Positions 28,101-34,354 of a stretch of DNA of 34,681 bases are shown piece by piece. The notes under the pieces were generated by a model, which was not told the DNA's origin, did no database searches, and saw only the letters and a list, made by a program, of their open reading frames with translations. Made by a program: the position numbers and the translations under genes. This DNA comes from an uncultured Prevotella sp. (lineage in GTDB: Bacteria > Bacteroidota > Bacteroidia > Bacteroidales > Bacteroidaceae), in the NCBI GenBank assembly GCA_900540885.1, contig UQHJ01000024.1, positions 1 to 34,681 of the forward strand, given 5' to 3'. Within the stretch, counting starts at the first letter, position 1. Every line of letters starts with the position of its first letter.

Positions 28101-29548
28101 CCCTTGTAAGTATACTCGTAGGCTACGGCCAAAACTTGGTCGGTCTGTAAAGATTGTTTCAGCGACACATAGCCTAAGGCAGAGTTGACCGAATATTCAG
28201 AATTTGACAACTTGCGGGCTGACTCCAACTTCTCGTAGTCTACGCCTCCCACAAAGCCCGCACCGTCGAGTGTAGTCGTAGCTGTAGAAATATTGCGAGA
28301 GTCGGTTAGCGTGCTATTCAACGTGGCATAAAGTGAGTTCGCATTGTTGGCAGGATAGCTTACGCTACCTGCTACCCACATAGGGTTCGCTATCTTGTCG
28401 TGTTCCGCTAAGTCGGTAAAAGCCAATACATTACGAGTGTCGGTAGTCGCACCCGTCTTATTGGTTACCCACACTTCGATGCGCTTAATTGTGATGCCCG
28501 AAGTGATGTTGGGTAGTTGGCGCATATTCTCGTCATAATGGTCGCGAAAGTAGTGTGAGAGGAAGAAGTGACGATTTTCATCATAAGCATCGGCAGAGAA
28601 CTCGAAACTTTGTAACTGAGCACCGCCTTTAGAACTTACACTTGACGACGACGACTTCTTCTGAGCCACCACGGTCTGTAGTTTTAGCTTGCCAAATTGC
28701 ATGTCGGTTCGCACACCAAAGAGTGACGTTGCACCGCGCACTAATGATGAATTAGTGGGCATGCTAACGTTACCAGCCTCGATGAGTTTGATAATTTCAT
28801 CTTCTTTGCCTTCGTAGCGTAACTTAAGATTCTGTGTATCAAAGTCGAAGGTAGCCTCAGAGTTGTAGTTAAAGTCCATGTTTACCTTGTCGCCCACTTT
28901 ACCATTTAGGCTAAGGTTAATCTTCTCGTCAAAGTCGAAACCAAACACCTTGCGGTTGCGTTCAGAGAGGCTTGGGTTGTCAGTGAAGCGAGTGTTTGCT
29001 CCCACTTTAAGTTCGGCCGAACCTTGTGTTTTAACGCGTACGCCACCAGGACCAAACACCTTATTTAGCGGTCCGAGGTCAAAGTGCATGTCAGTAAAGT
29101 CGAACTTGTCCTTGCCCTTGGCCTTAAACTCCTCAGCATTCTTTGTGCGGTAATAGTTGGCGATAGAGCGCTTCATCATCATGTCTTGATACTCTTTCCA
29201 TGTCATAGAAAAAGGAGTGTCAAGATAGTCATCGCCCATTTTCGTTCCCCAAAAGAAACCGCCTGAGTTCTCGTCATATTCACCTTGCGTCTTAATGTTC
29301 TCAGGGTCGCGCAAGTCAATAACGCCACGCGCAGTGTCAGCGAGAGTGGTAGGTATCGTCTTCTTTACTTTGATGAGCGTATCTTCATCGGCTATATTTA
29401 TGCCATTAAGCTCCGCAGCGTGGGGAGCTACGGAGGCAGAAGTGGCAGTGTTATAGGTTGCTCTGTTATAATGCACAAATGCTGCTTGACCAACCCCTAT
29501 GCCAATCGAGGCTAGTGCGAGCAGCAGTAGGTAAAACGTACTTCTCAA
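22148..29548 (-). CDS. sprA: Type IX secretion translocon SprA (Sov)
   Basis: SprA forms the giant single-chain outer-membrane barrel through which type IX cargo leaves the periplasm. The 2466-residue length fits the family (about 2400-2500). It starts with a signal peptide (MRSTFYLLLLALASIGIGVGQA). Near the N-terminus is the family segment IDLRDPENIKTQGEYDENSG with the following WKEYQDMMMKRSIANYYR. Long arrays of amphipathic beta-strands follow, with the C-terminal strand ending FGVSLKFILNR. A basic Lys-rich patch (SKKKSKWFK, KQNEKKNFQKE) occurs in the second half. It lies upstream of the FAH-like gene and porU, and downstream of ruvA. No frameshift or interruption is visible. Confidence 0.96.
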   Translation of the reverse strand: MRSTFYLLLLALASIGIGVGQAAFVHYNRATYNTATSASVAPHAAELNGINIADEDTLIKVKKTIPTTLADTARGVIDLRDPENIKTQGEYDENSGGFFWGTKMGDDYLDTPFSMTWKEYQDMMMKRSIANYYRTKNAEEFKAKGKDKFDFTDMHFDLGPLNKVFGPGGVRVKTQGSAELKVGANTRFTDNPSLSERNRKVFGFDFDEKINLSLNGKVGDKVNMDFNYNSEATFDFDTQNLKLRYEGKEDEIIKLIEAGNVSMPTNSSLVRGATSLFGVRTDMQFGKLKLQTVVAQKKSSSSSVSSKGGAQLQSFEFSADAYDENRHFFLSHYFRDHYDENMRQLPNITSGITIKRIEVWVTNKTGATTDTRNVLAFTDLAEHDKIANPMWVAGSVSYPANNANSLYATLNSTLTDSRNISTATTTLDGAGFVGGVDYEKLESARKLSNSEYSVNSALGYVSLKQSLQTDQVLAVAYEYTYKGQTYQVGELSSDRKDTKEVLYVKTLKNTACTPQMGNWDLMMKNVYSLGATSVQKDKFKLDIKLLSDTTGVYLSYIPEPGLKNKKILSLVGLDRLDNNNKIGANGTFDFVEGYTIDASSGRVFFPLVEPFGSSLAKAIGNDEVARRYVFQELYDSTRTIAKQIAEKNKFMITGQYKATRNDEIQLGAMNVPRGSVVVTAGGQTLTEGSDYTVDYNSGIVHILNKSILDAGTNINVSLESNTDYGMQRKTMFGMNFAYDFSKDFQMGGTFMHLGEKPLTTKVAMGSEPLNNTLWGLNLSWKKQSQRVTDWLNKLPFIHCTTPSSINFTAEFAQLIAGKSQGAQGNASYIDDFENSKSEIDISNPKEWNLSSVPSMFEESKLTNDVRYGYNRALLAWYYIDPLFTRRSSSLTPSHIKNDLAQLSDPDVREVYKSELFPNKSVNMQESNTLSVLNLAFYPNERGPYNLDTSLDSNGHLLNPRQRWGGMMRKLETSDFEAANIEYIEFWMLDPFIKARDAGTTFNGDLYFNLGEISEDVLKDGKKFYESGLPTNDDPSQYTETIWGRVPTQNTVTYAFNTSSGSRAKQDVGFNGLSSEQEKSYPAYAEFLNSIQSKVRPEVYDSILISPSADKFHYYRGSDYDSERRSILDRYKYINNPNGNSVDAENSPERYSTAYKTTPDVEDINQDFTLNEYEKYYQYHVRIDESNMQVGQNYIVDKRVASQKTRDGKTREYTWYQFRIPVDQYEKRVGGISDFSSIRFMRMFMTGFEKPVVLRFATLNLVHGEWRSYEQALYQGKTPDVSGTLEVSAVNFEENNAKEPVNYIMPPGISRVVDPGQTQILQNNEQALSLTIKQLASGDARAVYKNTSLDLRRYKHLQMFAHANSLIGEQAVEDGQTSLFIRLGSDYKNNFYEYEIPLKITPAQRYADNTSNARIVWPNDNMLDIDLSLLTDTKNKRNKQKALGLTSYAQLYSEYDPSRPANKVSVMGNPSLGEVRTIMIGVRNNSRTVQNVEVWANELRLQQFTNKGGWAAQSQLNIQLSDLATVNLTGHIETEGFGGLEETVSQRRDDNLYEYSVTTSINAGKFLPEKAKLNAPIYYSYAKQRTSPRYNPLDTDMELKDALDALPDKAQKDSLRNIAENVVINRNFSISGARFNISTKSHPMPYDPANFTFGYAYSSRNTTGETTAWEKNQNWKYNFNYNWSPNLKAFEPFKKSKKKSKWFKIMKDQSINFLPQNIGFNSDITRSYYELQERDMENLDNQSLPLSWSSDFLWNRSFQLRWDLTKNIHANFSSGTNAEIEQPYTAVNKDLYPDRYTAWKDSVWQSIKHLGRPLTYQQNFDFSWKLPLNKIPLFDWITTDVSYNATYNWARGSELQDGSTLGNTISNSRNITGNGRLNLETLYNHSDFLKKVNKKYSQTPKTKTKQNEKKNFQKELTLKADTTQTLLHNQRSKNLRVTALRTDGSRYPLRYKVVDNNKIEILSKDTARIKITVTPKKRKEDQGWYKTLQLGTRFLMMVRNISVNYTNRFNMNVPGFLPNVGNVFGQGKLGGLLSPGLDFAFGATDEGYINKAAQRGWLLMADSVSTPATSALTESLQLRATLEPFRDVKIDLNASRNVNRNRSIQFMFDGMPTTQTGSFTMTTISIGSAFEKAGSPDKGYKSKTFNKFVSSLESYRQQIEQKYVGAPYPANSTLAGSTFDPANGTVSAYSPEVMIPAFLNAYTMGNTGLDIFPAMLKLLPNWSISYGGLAKLPKMKKTFKSFNLNHAYKSVYSVGSYNTYSSYMEYMNGFGFINDVASGNPVPSCMYDVTTVSINESFSPLIGVDMTFQNNLTAKVEMRKTRVLALSMTSQQLTETRSNDFVIGLGYKIADLNLFAPKKTVKSKKSGTGNKATTTNSRGFANDLNLRFDLTLRNQSALNRDILTQLTQATSGNKAVQVSFSADYALSKYLTLTAYYDRQMNKPLLTSNSYPVTTQDFGVSLKFILNR

Positions 29549-29691
29549 TGGTTAAATATTATGATTGAGGTGTTTTGATATTAGGACAGTACTAAAAAGG
29601 GGGGCGAAGTCTTCATGCTTGAGGTCGCACAGTAAACTTCCAGTTGGGAACAAATGCGGTTGCTTTGTAACCTAATAAAACGTCCACTATA

Positions 29692-29712
29692 TACCTATAT
29701 ATATAATAGGTA
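29692..29712. repeat. AT-rich inverted repeat in the ruvA-sprA gap
   Basis: Perfect 7-bp arms tacctat (29692-29698) and ataggta (29706-29712) flank an alternating AT core. It lies in the 257-bp gap between ruvA and sprA, where I found no clear TAnnTTTG promoter. It could be a regulator site for sprA or a melting region. Nothing else was recognised in the gap. Confidence 0.5.
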
Positions 29713-29805
29713 CTTCAAACGCCCATTTTTAGAACTGATCATTATCCTTTATGGAGTGTATCTTAAAGGCTGATTTTTCGGAACACCTTCCCCTTCCCTT
29801 TGAAA

Positions 29806-30405
29806 CTACAACATTTTCAAGGCCTTTTTGATAATACCTTCGACGGGCAGATTGGGGTCTTCCTTTACTATCTGTATAACCACCTTCTGTGTGGGGACAG
29901 GCGAGAAGCCTAACACAGCCAAAGCTTGTACGGCCTCTTCAACTAAAGGTGAAGCAGCAACCGCATTACTGCTTGTTCCGCCTTCATTACTTGTAGCGCC
30001 CATAAAGCTTGTCATCTTATCCTTCAGTTCGACAATGATGCGCTGCGCTGCTTTGGGTCCAATACCCTTTACGCTTTTTAATGATCGAGCGTCTTCGGTT
30101 TGAACGATATTAGCTAAGTCAGTGGGGGTGAAAGCAGAGAGTATCATGCGTGCGGTTTGTCCACCAACGCCCGATACGCTGAGTAGTAATGCAAATAAGT
30201 CACGCTCGATGCGAGTAGCAAATCCAAAGAGTAGGTAAGCGTCTTCGCGAATTACTTCATAGACGAAGAGGCGTGCCTCTTTCTTATTTTGAATAGCGGT
30301 GTAGGTGTTAAGTGAAATGCTAAGAGCATAACCTACGCCTGAAGCCTCAATGACGGCTTGTGTAGGTGTGACTTCATCAACGATGCCTCTGATATACTCT
30401 ATCAT
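29806..30405 (-). CDS. ruvA: Holliday junction DNA helicase subunit RuvA
   Basis: RuvA binds four-way DNA junctions and loads the RuvB motor for branch migration. The 199-residue protein has the OB-fold domain (1 to about 62, starting MIEYIRGIVDEVTPTQAVIEASGVGY). Two helix-hairpin-helix motifs follow: SGVGGQTARMILSAF near 78-92, and KGIGPKAAQRIIVELKDK near 113-130. A flexible Ser/Ala-rich linker leads to the C-terminal RuvB-contact domain (about 152-199, EEAVQALAVLGFSP). It lies 42 bp after folE, probably the last gene of the SPOR-folE-ruvA run. Confidence 0.97.
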   Translation of the reverse strand: MIEYIRGIVDEVTPTQAVIEASGVGYALSISLNTYTAIQNKKEARLFVYEVIREDAYLLFGFATRIERDLFALLLSVSGVGGQTARMILSAFTPTDLANIVQTEDARSLKSVKGIGPKAAQRIIVELKDKMTSFMGATSNEGGTSSNAVAASPLVEEAVQALAVLGFSPVPTQKVVIQIVKEDPNLPVEGIIKKALKML

Positions 30406-30447
30406 TATAAACGAATATTGAGTTTAAATATTGTGCTTCGAGAGAAT

Positions 30448-31014
30448 TTATTTTCGAATTAGTTGCAAAAACTCTTCACGCGTCTTAGCTTGCGTAAAGG
30501 CACCGCAGAAGTCGGACGTGACGGTTGTTGAGTCATCCTTTTCAACACCACGCATTTGCATACACATGTGTTTGGCCTCTACCACAACCATTACACCGAG
30601 AGGAGAGAGCGCTTCGTTAATGCAATCTTTGATTTGTGTGGTAAAGCGTTCTTGTACTTGTAAGCGGTGTGAAAAGATGTCGACAACGCGCGCAATCTTT
30701 GACAATCCCGTGATGTAGCCATTGGGAATGTAGGCTACGTGCACTTTACCATAGAATGGAAGCATGTGGTGTTCGCAGAGAGAGTAGAACTTGATGTCCT
30801 TTACAATGACCATTTGGTCGTAAGCCTCATTGAACTTTGCTGAGTTTAACACAGCCTTAGCGTCCATTTCATAGCCGCGCGTAAGCGTTTGCATGGCTTT
30901 CGCTACGCGTAAGGGCGTCTTGAGCAGTCCTTCGCGTTCAGCGTCTTCGCCTAATAGCTTTAGTATTTCGTGATAATGATATTGCAGTTGCTGCAACTTA
31001 GTTTCATTTTCCAT
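30448..31014 (-). CDS. folE: GTP cyclohydrolase I
   Basis: FolE converts GTP to 7,8-dihydroneopterin triphosphate, the first step of folate (and pterin or queuosine precursor) synthesis. The 188-residue protein has the zinc ligands Cys80 and His83 in SLCEHHMLPFYGK and Cys151 in HMCMQMRG. It also has the conserved GLSKIARVVDIFSHRLQVQE block (103-122) and the C-terminal TSDFCGAF. All catalytic residues appear intact, so this is a type IA enzyme. It lies 44 bp after the SPOR-domain gene and 42 bp before ruvA. Confidence 0.98.
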   Translation of the reverse strand: MENETKLQQLQYHYHEILKLLGEDAEREGLLKTPLRVAKAMQTLTRGYEMDAKAVLNSAKFNEAYDQMVIVKDIKFYSLCEHHMLPFYGKVHVAYIPNGYITGLSKIARVVDIFSHRLQVQERFTTQIKDCINEALSPLGVMVVVEAKHMCMQMRGVEKDDSTTVTSDFCGAFTQAKTREEFLQLIRK

Positions 31015-31058
31015 TGCGTAATTCGATTGGAGAAAAGGAGTAGATAAACTATTCCAAT

Positions 31059-31736
31059 TTAATAGGGAATGTTCACTTCGCTTGCAACGACGCGTACTTC
31101 GTAAGTGATGCGTGTGCGGCGTATTTTGCTGACATATTTGTGGGCATCTTCGCGTGTCTTAAAGTCGCCAACGTGTGTGACCCAACGTGGTGCTTCAAAG
31201 CTGGGATAAGAAGCCAATTCTGGAAATTTAGCACGGCATTTTTTGCCCATCTCAATCGCCTTCTGCTTATCAGCACGCGAGTTGCCTCCAGTAAAGATGC
31301 AAATGCGGTAGCCGCGAGCTTTGTGACGAACACGATTGATATAGGTGTGAGATTGTGCAGAGTTGCCACCGTGTGATACATTGTTCGCTGTATTGTTTCT
31401 GGCCTTTTCGCTTTTTTTCGAAGCGTTGGTCGCTGTTGCGTGCGAAGTTGAAGTGTGTGAAGTGGCGGTCGTGTGATGGCTTATTTTGCCTTCATTGGTT
31501 GAGGTACCTGTAGCGACAGGCTTGTCACCAGTAGCGGGTAGGGCCGTGATGCGCCCTTTCGTTTCAGACTTCTGTTGTACTTTTCCATTCACCACTTGTT
31601 CTATTTCTGGTGATTGATTAATAATCACCGTACCTTTTCCAGCTTCGTTTTGACGTAGTTTCTCTGTATAAGTTTGCTGTGCGTGGATTTGTACTGCAAA
31701 AAGGGTGAGAGCAATGAGCGTATAAATAAACTTCAT
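31059..31736 (-). CDS. Secreted SPOR-domain protein
   Basis: The 225-residue protein has a signal peptide (1 to about 19, cleavage near IHA-QQ). A short N-terminal part and a Ser/Thr/His/Ala-rich low-complexity linker (about 75-128) follow. The C-terminal SPOR domain (about 141-217) has GYRICIFTGGNSRADKQKA, then KFPELASYPSFEAPRWVTHV and GDFKTREDAHKYVSKIR. SPOR domains bind peptidoglycan stripped of stem peptides, often at division sites. The architecture suggests a periplasmic cell-wall-binding protein. Similar small SPOR proteins are common in Bacteroidales, but the partner is unknown. It is first in a run with folE and ruvA. Confidence 0.88.
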   Translation of the reverse strand: MKFIYTLIALTLFAVQIHAQQTYTEKLRQNEAGKGTVIINQSPEIEQVVNGKVQQKSETKGRITALPATGDKPVATGTSTNEGKISHHTTATSHTSTSHATATNASKKSEKARNNTANNVSHGGNSAQSHTYINRVRHKARGYRICIFTGGNSRADKQKAIEMGKKCRAKFPELASYPSFEAPRWVTHVGDFKTREDAHKYVSKIRRTRITYEVRVVASEVNIPY

Positions 31737-31767
31737 AAAAAAGGAGAGAATTTATGGAGAGTTAAAG

Positions 31768-31856
31768 AGGTTATAAGGCTGAAGCAAATCTTTAGCCTTA
31801 TAACCTAAAAGTAATGGAATTCAAGACAATTTCTGATTTCTCTTTAAGAATCAGAA
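31768..31856 (-). terminator. Two tandem hairpins downstream of tpiA
   Basis: The nearer hairpin pairs ttctgatt (31831-31838) with aatcagaa (31849-31856). The farther one is a perfect 13-bp stem (31768-31780 with 31794-31806). Both lie between the tpiA stop and the SPOR gene. Neither has a clean T-run, so termination is likely but may be partial. Confidence 0.55.
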
Positions 31857-31863
31857 GATAGTC

Positions 31864-32625
31864 TTATGCCTTCCAAGCGTCGATAATGCCCTTGAAGTCA
31901 GCAGCCTTCAAAGCAGCGCCACCAATCAAGCCACCGTCAACGTTAACCTTAGAGAAAATTTCCTTAGCGTTAGAAGGCTTGCAGCTACCACCGTAGAGGA
32001 TAGAAACGTTCTCAGCAGCTTCAGCACCGAACTTGTCAGCGATAGTTTGACGAATGAAAGCGTGCATCTCTTCAGCTTGGTCAGCAGTAGCAGTCTTGCC
32101 TGTACCGATAGCCCAAACGGGTTCGTAAGCCAAGATGATGTGTGAGAATTGTTCTGCAGTGAGGTCGAAGAGTGAACCTTCAAGTTGAGCCTTAACGATT
32201 TCGTTCTGCTTACCAGCTTCGCGGTCTTCGAGTACTTCACCGATGCAGAAGATAACGTCGAGGTTGTTAGCCAAAGCCAAGTTAACCTTCTCCTTTAAGA
32301 TTTCGGGAGTCTCGTGATAGTAAGCACGGCGTTCGCTGTGGCCAAGGATAACGTAGTTGGCACCAGTGCTCTTTACCATTTCGGCAGAAACTTCGCCCGT
32401 GTAAGCACCGCTCACTTTGTCAGCGCAGTTTTCAGCACCCAAACCAATGATGTTTGAGTCGATAACGCCTGCTACAGAAGCGAGGTGGATAAACGGAGTG
32501 CAGATGATAACACCGCAGTTGGGCTTGTCGGCAGTTAATACTTCGTTTAATTCCTTGGCCAAAGCCACGCCTTCCTGCAGGTTCTTGTTCATCTTCCAGT
32601 TACCTGCAACGATTTTCTTTCTCAT
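31864..32625 (-). CDS. tpiA: Triosephosphate isomerase, as domain or internal-start product
   Basis: TIM interconverts dihydroxyacetone phosphate and glyceraldehyde 3-phosphate in glycolysis. The segment from the ATG at 32625 is a complete 253-residue enzyme. It has Lys11 in GNWKMN, His96 in LGHSERR, Glu168 in AYEPVWAIGTGKTAT, and the phosphate-binding YGGS and GGLIGGA loops. The usual TIM length argues that this ATG is the ancestral start and may still be used. No TAnnTTTG box lies directly upstream, and no stop separates it from the membrane part. I list it separately because it is the conserved unit. Whether a free protein is made is unknown. Confidence 0.6.
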   Translation of the reverse strand: MRKKIVAGNWKMNKNLQEGVALAKELNEVLTADKPNCGVIICTPFIHLASVAGVIDSNIIGLGAENCADKVSGAYTGEVSAEMVKSTGANYVILGHSERRAYYHETPEILKEKVNLALANNLDVIFCIGEVLEDREAGKQNEIVKAQLEGSLFDLTAEQFSHIILAYEPVWAIGTGKTATADQAEEMHAFIRQTIADKFGAEAAENVSILYGGSCKPSNAKEIFSKVNVDGGLIGGAALKAADFKGIIDAWKA

Positions 32626-33795
32626 GATTCTTTTGAGTTTAAAACGTTTAACGTAAATATGATGTTTGTAAAATTTGTGTCCTATCCATAGCGCGTCGAG
32701 CACAATGATAAAGCCTAATGGAATGACAAACCATAGGACGAGTGTCGTAAGGGGGTGTGCGTTATTATTGGTGCTCCACGCTTCGATGTTGTCTTGATGG
32801 TCTGTTAATTCGGGTAGGTTGTTGTTGCTCCATTTGTTGACTACCTTGCCGTCGTGCAGCAATAGCAAACCAGGATTAGAGCGTACCATAGTGCTTAACT
32901 CCGTGTCTTCAGCTAAGAGAATAGGGTAGGCAGCGCCCGTGCGGTCAATCCATTCGCGAAGGTCCTCGCCCGTTGATGCTGTAGCCATGTAAAAGGCGTA
33001 CGAGTGGTCAACGCAGTAGTCGTAGAGATCGTTGATGCGGTCGCAGCAGCTGTCATCGGCTGTGCGAACTGAAGGCACTGTGAGTAAGAAGGTATAACTT
33101 GAGTCGCTTACAATGTCAAGTGTGCGATCTTCCTCTGTTCGGGCATCGGCTAAGTAAAAGTTGACTAACCCTTCAGCGTCCTTGCATTCTTCACCCATTA
33201 AGGCTGCTCGTATGTTGCCCCCAGGCTTGTAGGCTGAGAAATCAATTATGGGCAGGTAATGGAAGGAGTAGAGGGCTAACGTAATGGCGTATACCCATGC
33301 GTAGATAGATATAAGCCACGCGTTGTGTTGGGTGATGAGTCTGCGATGACGAGTAGGACAGAATTGTACGATGAGCGCTGCTGCCAAGAGAATGATGTTC
33401 TTGCCGAGCGTTTGCCCATTCGTTAGCTTGATAGCGTCACCGAAACAACCGCAGTCTGCTATGGGGTTGCTCGTGTATATCCATATAGTAAGTAGGGTAA
33501 ACACGAACATAAATAAGGTGACCGCACGAGTTGTAAATCGGCGATTAGCTCCGATTAGTAGGTAAACGCCTAATACGAACTCTATCGTACCTAGACTCGC
33601 TGCCGCAAACTCTAATAGTAGAGAGTTGCTGCTTAGATGCCAACCAATGGCTGCCGTATAAGCATGTAGCTTATTGGTCATGCCCATAGGGTCGGCTACT
33701 TTGACAAAGCCTGAAAATATAAAGGTTAGGCTGAGCAGCAACCGGCACAAGGTGTGTAACGTTTGGATTGAATATGTTATCGCTTTATGCTTCAA
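31864..33795 (-). CDS. In-frame fusion: DoxX/MauE-like membrane protein, thioredoxin-like domain, triosephosphate isomerase
   Basis: One open frame of 643 codons joins two proteins that are usually separate neighbours in Bacteroidales. Residues 1-185 have about five membrane helices and DCGCFGD (114-120), a MauE/DoxX-like mark. Residues about 190-330 look like a periplasmic thioredoxin-like domain with SCCDR (249-253). A sixth helix (about 349-371) and a very basic tail (KFYKHHIYVKRFKLKRI) lead into residue 391, the start of a complete TIM (MRKKIVAGNWKMN). Topology places TIM in the cytoplasm, so a tethered enzyme is feasible. One base change, such as AGA to TGA at codon 389, would restore a stop. 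The frame starts 11 bp inside the DUF1599 gene. A sequencing error or internal initiation remain possible. Confidence 0.8.
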   Translation of the reverse strand: MKHKAITYSIQTLHTLCRLLLSLTFIFSGFVKVADPMGMTNKLHAYTAAIGWHLSSNSLLLEFAAASLGTIEFVLGVYLLIGANRRFTTRAVTLFMFVFTLLTIWIYTSNPIADCGCFGDAIKLTNGQTLGKNIILLAAALIVQFCPTRHRRLITQHNAWLISIYAWVYAITLALYSFHYLPIIDFSAYKPGGNIRAALMGEECKDAEGLVNFYLADARTEEDRTLDIVSDSSYTFLLTVPSVRTADDSCCDRINDLYDYCVDHSYAFYMATASTGEDLREWIDRTGAAYPILLAEDTELSTMVRSNPGLLLLHDGKVVNKWSNNNLPELTDHQDNIEAWSTNNNAHPLTTLVLWFVIPLGFIIVLDALWIGHKFYKHHIYVKRFKLKRIMRKKIVAGNWKMNKNLQEGVALAKELNEVLTADKPNCGVIICTPFIHLASVAGVIDSNIIGLGAENCADKVSGAYTGEVSAEMVKSTGANYVILGHSERRAYYHETPEILKEKVNLALANNLDVIFCIGEVLEDREAGKQNEIVKAQLEGSLFDLTAEQFSHIILAYEPVWAIGTGKTATADQAEEMHAFIRQTIADKFGAEAAENVSILYGGSCKPSNAKEIFSKVNVDGGLIGGAALKAADFKGIIDAWKA

Positions 33796-34354
33796 CGTCG
33801 TTTTCTTCCTTTTCGATGGTTAACTTAATGAGTGCAAAGACGGCATAGTTCATCATGTCCATGTAGTTAGCAGCAATGCCCTCACTCACCAAGGTCTGTC
33901 CTTTCAAGTCCTCAATCTGTTTGGTGCGGAATATTTTCATAAAGATGAGGTCGGCATACGAACTTACGCGCATGTCGCGCCATGCCTCGTTGTAGTCGTG
34001 GTTCTTCTTTAGCATAAGCTGAAGTGCCTTTTGTGCCTCAGCGTCATAAAGTTGCGCTGCTTCGTCAATGCTAATATCCTCAGCGTTAGCCACCCCCTTA
34101 CTTAATTGTATAAGGGCAATGATGCTATAGTTTACAATGCCTACAAACTCAGGTATAATACCTTCGCCTACTTCGGAGTGCCCCTTCATTTGTAGAGATC
34201 GTATACGAGCTGCTTTGATGAAGAGTTGATCGGTCATAGTCGCAGGACGCATAACGCGCCACGCTGTGCCGTAATCGTGCAGTTTCTTGAGGAATAGGTC
34301 GCGGCAATCGCGCATTACTTGCTCAAACTCTTGCTGCGTATTTAGTTGTGCCAT
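33785..34354 (-). CDS. DUF1599 protein with two tandem copies of the domain
   Basis: The 189-residue protein has no signal or membrane segment and is mostly helical. It contains an internal duplication. Copy 1 (about 15-87) has LFLKKLHDYGTAWRVMRP, FIKAARIRSLQMKG, GEGIIPEF and NYSIIALIQL. Copy 2 (about 105-180) has LMLKKNHDYNEAWRDMRV, FMKIFRTKQIEDLKG, SEGIAANY and NYAVFALIKL. The repeated K-x-HDY-x-AW and MRx elements suggest two equivalent sites. DUF1599 is linked by some authors to nucleotide modification, as I recall, but no reaction is established. It is first in a unit with the membrane/TIM gene, which begins 11 bp before this gene ends. Confidence 0.88.
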   Translation of the reverse strand: MAQLNTQQEFEQVMRDCRDLFLKKLHDYGTAWRVMRPATMTDQLFIKAARIRSLQMKGHSEVGEGIIPEFVGIVNYSIIALIQLSKGVANAEDISIDEAAQLYDAEAQKALQLMLKKNHDYNEAWRDMRVSSYADLIFMKIFRTKQIEDLKGQTLVSEGIAANYMDMMNYAVFALIKLTIEKEENDVEA

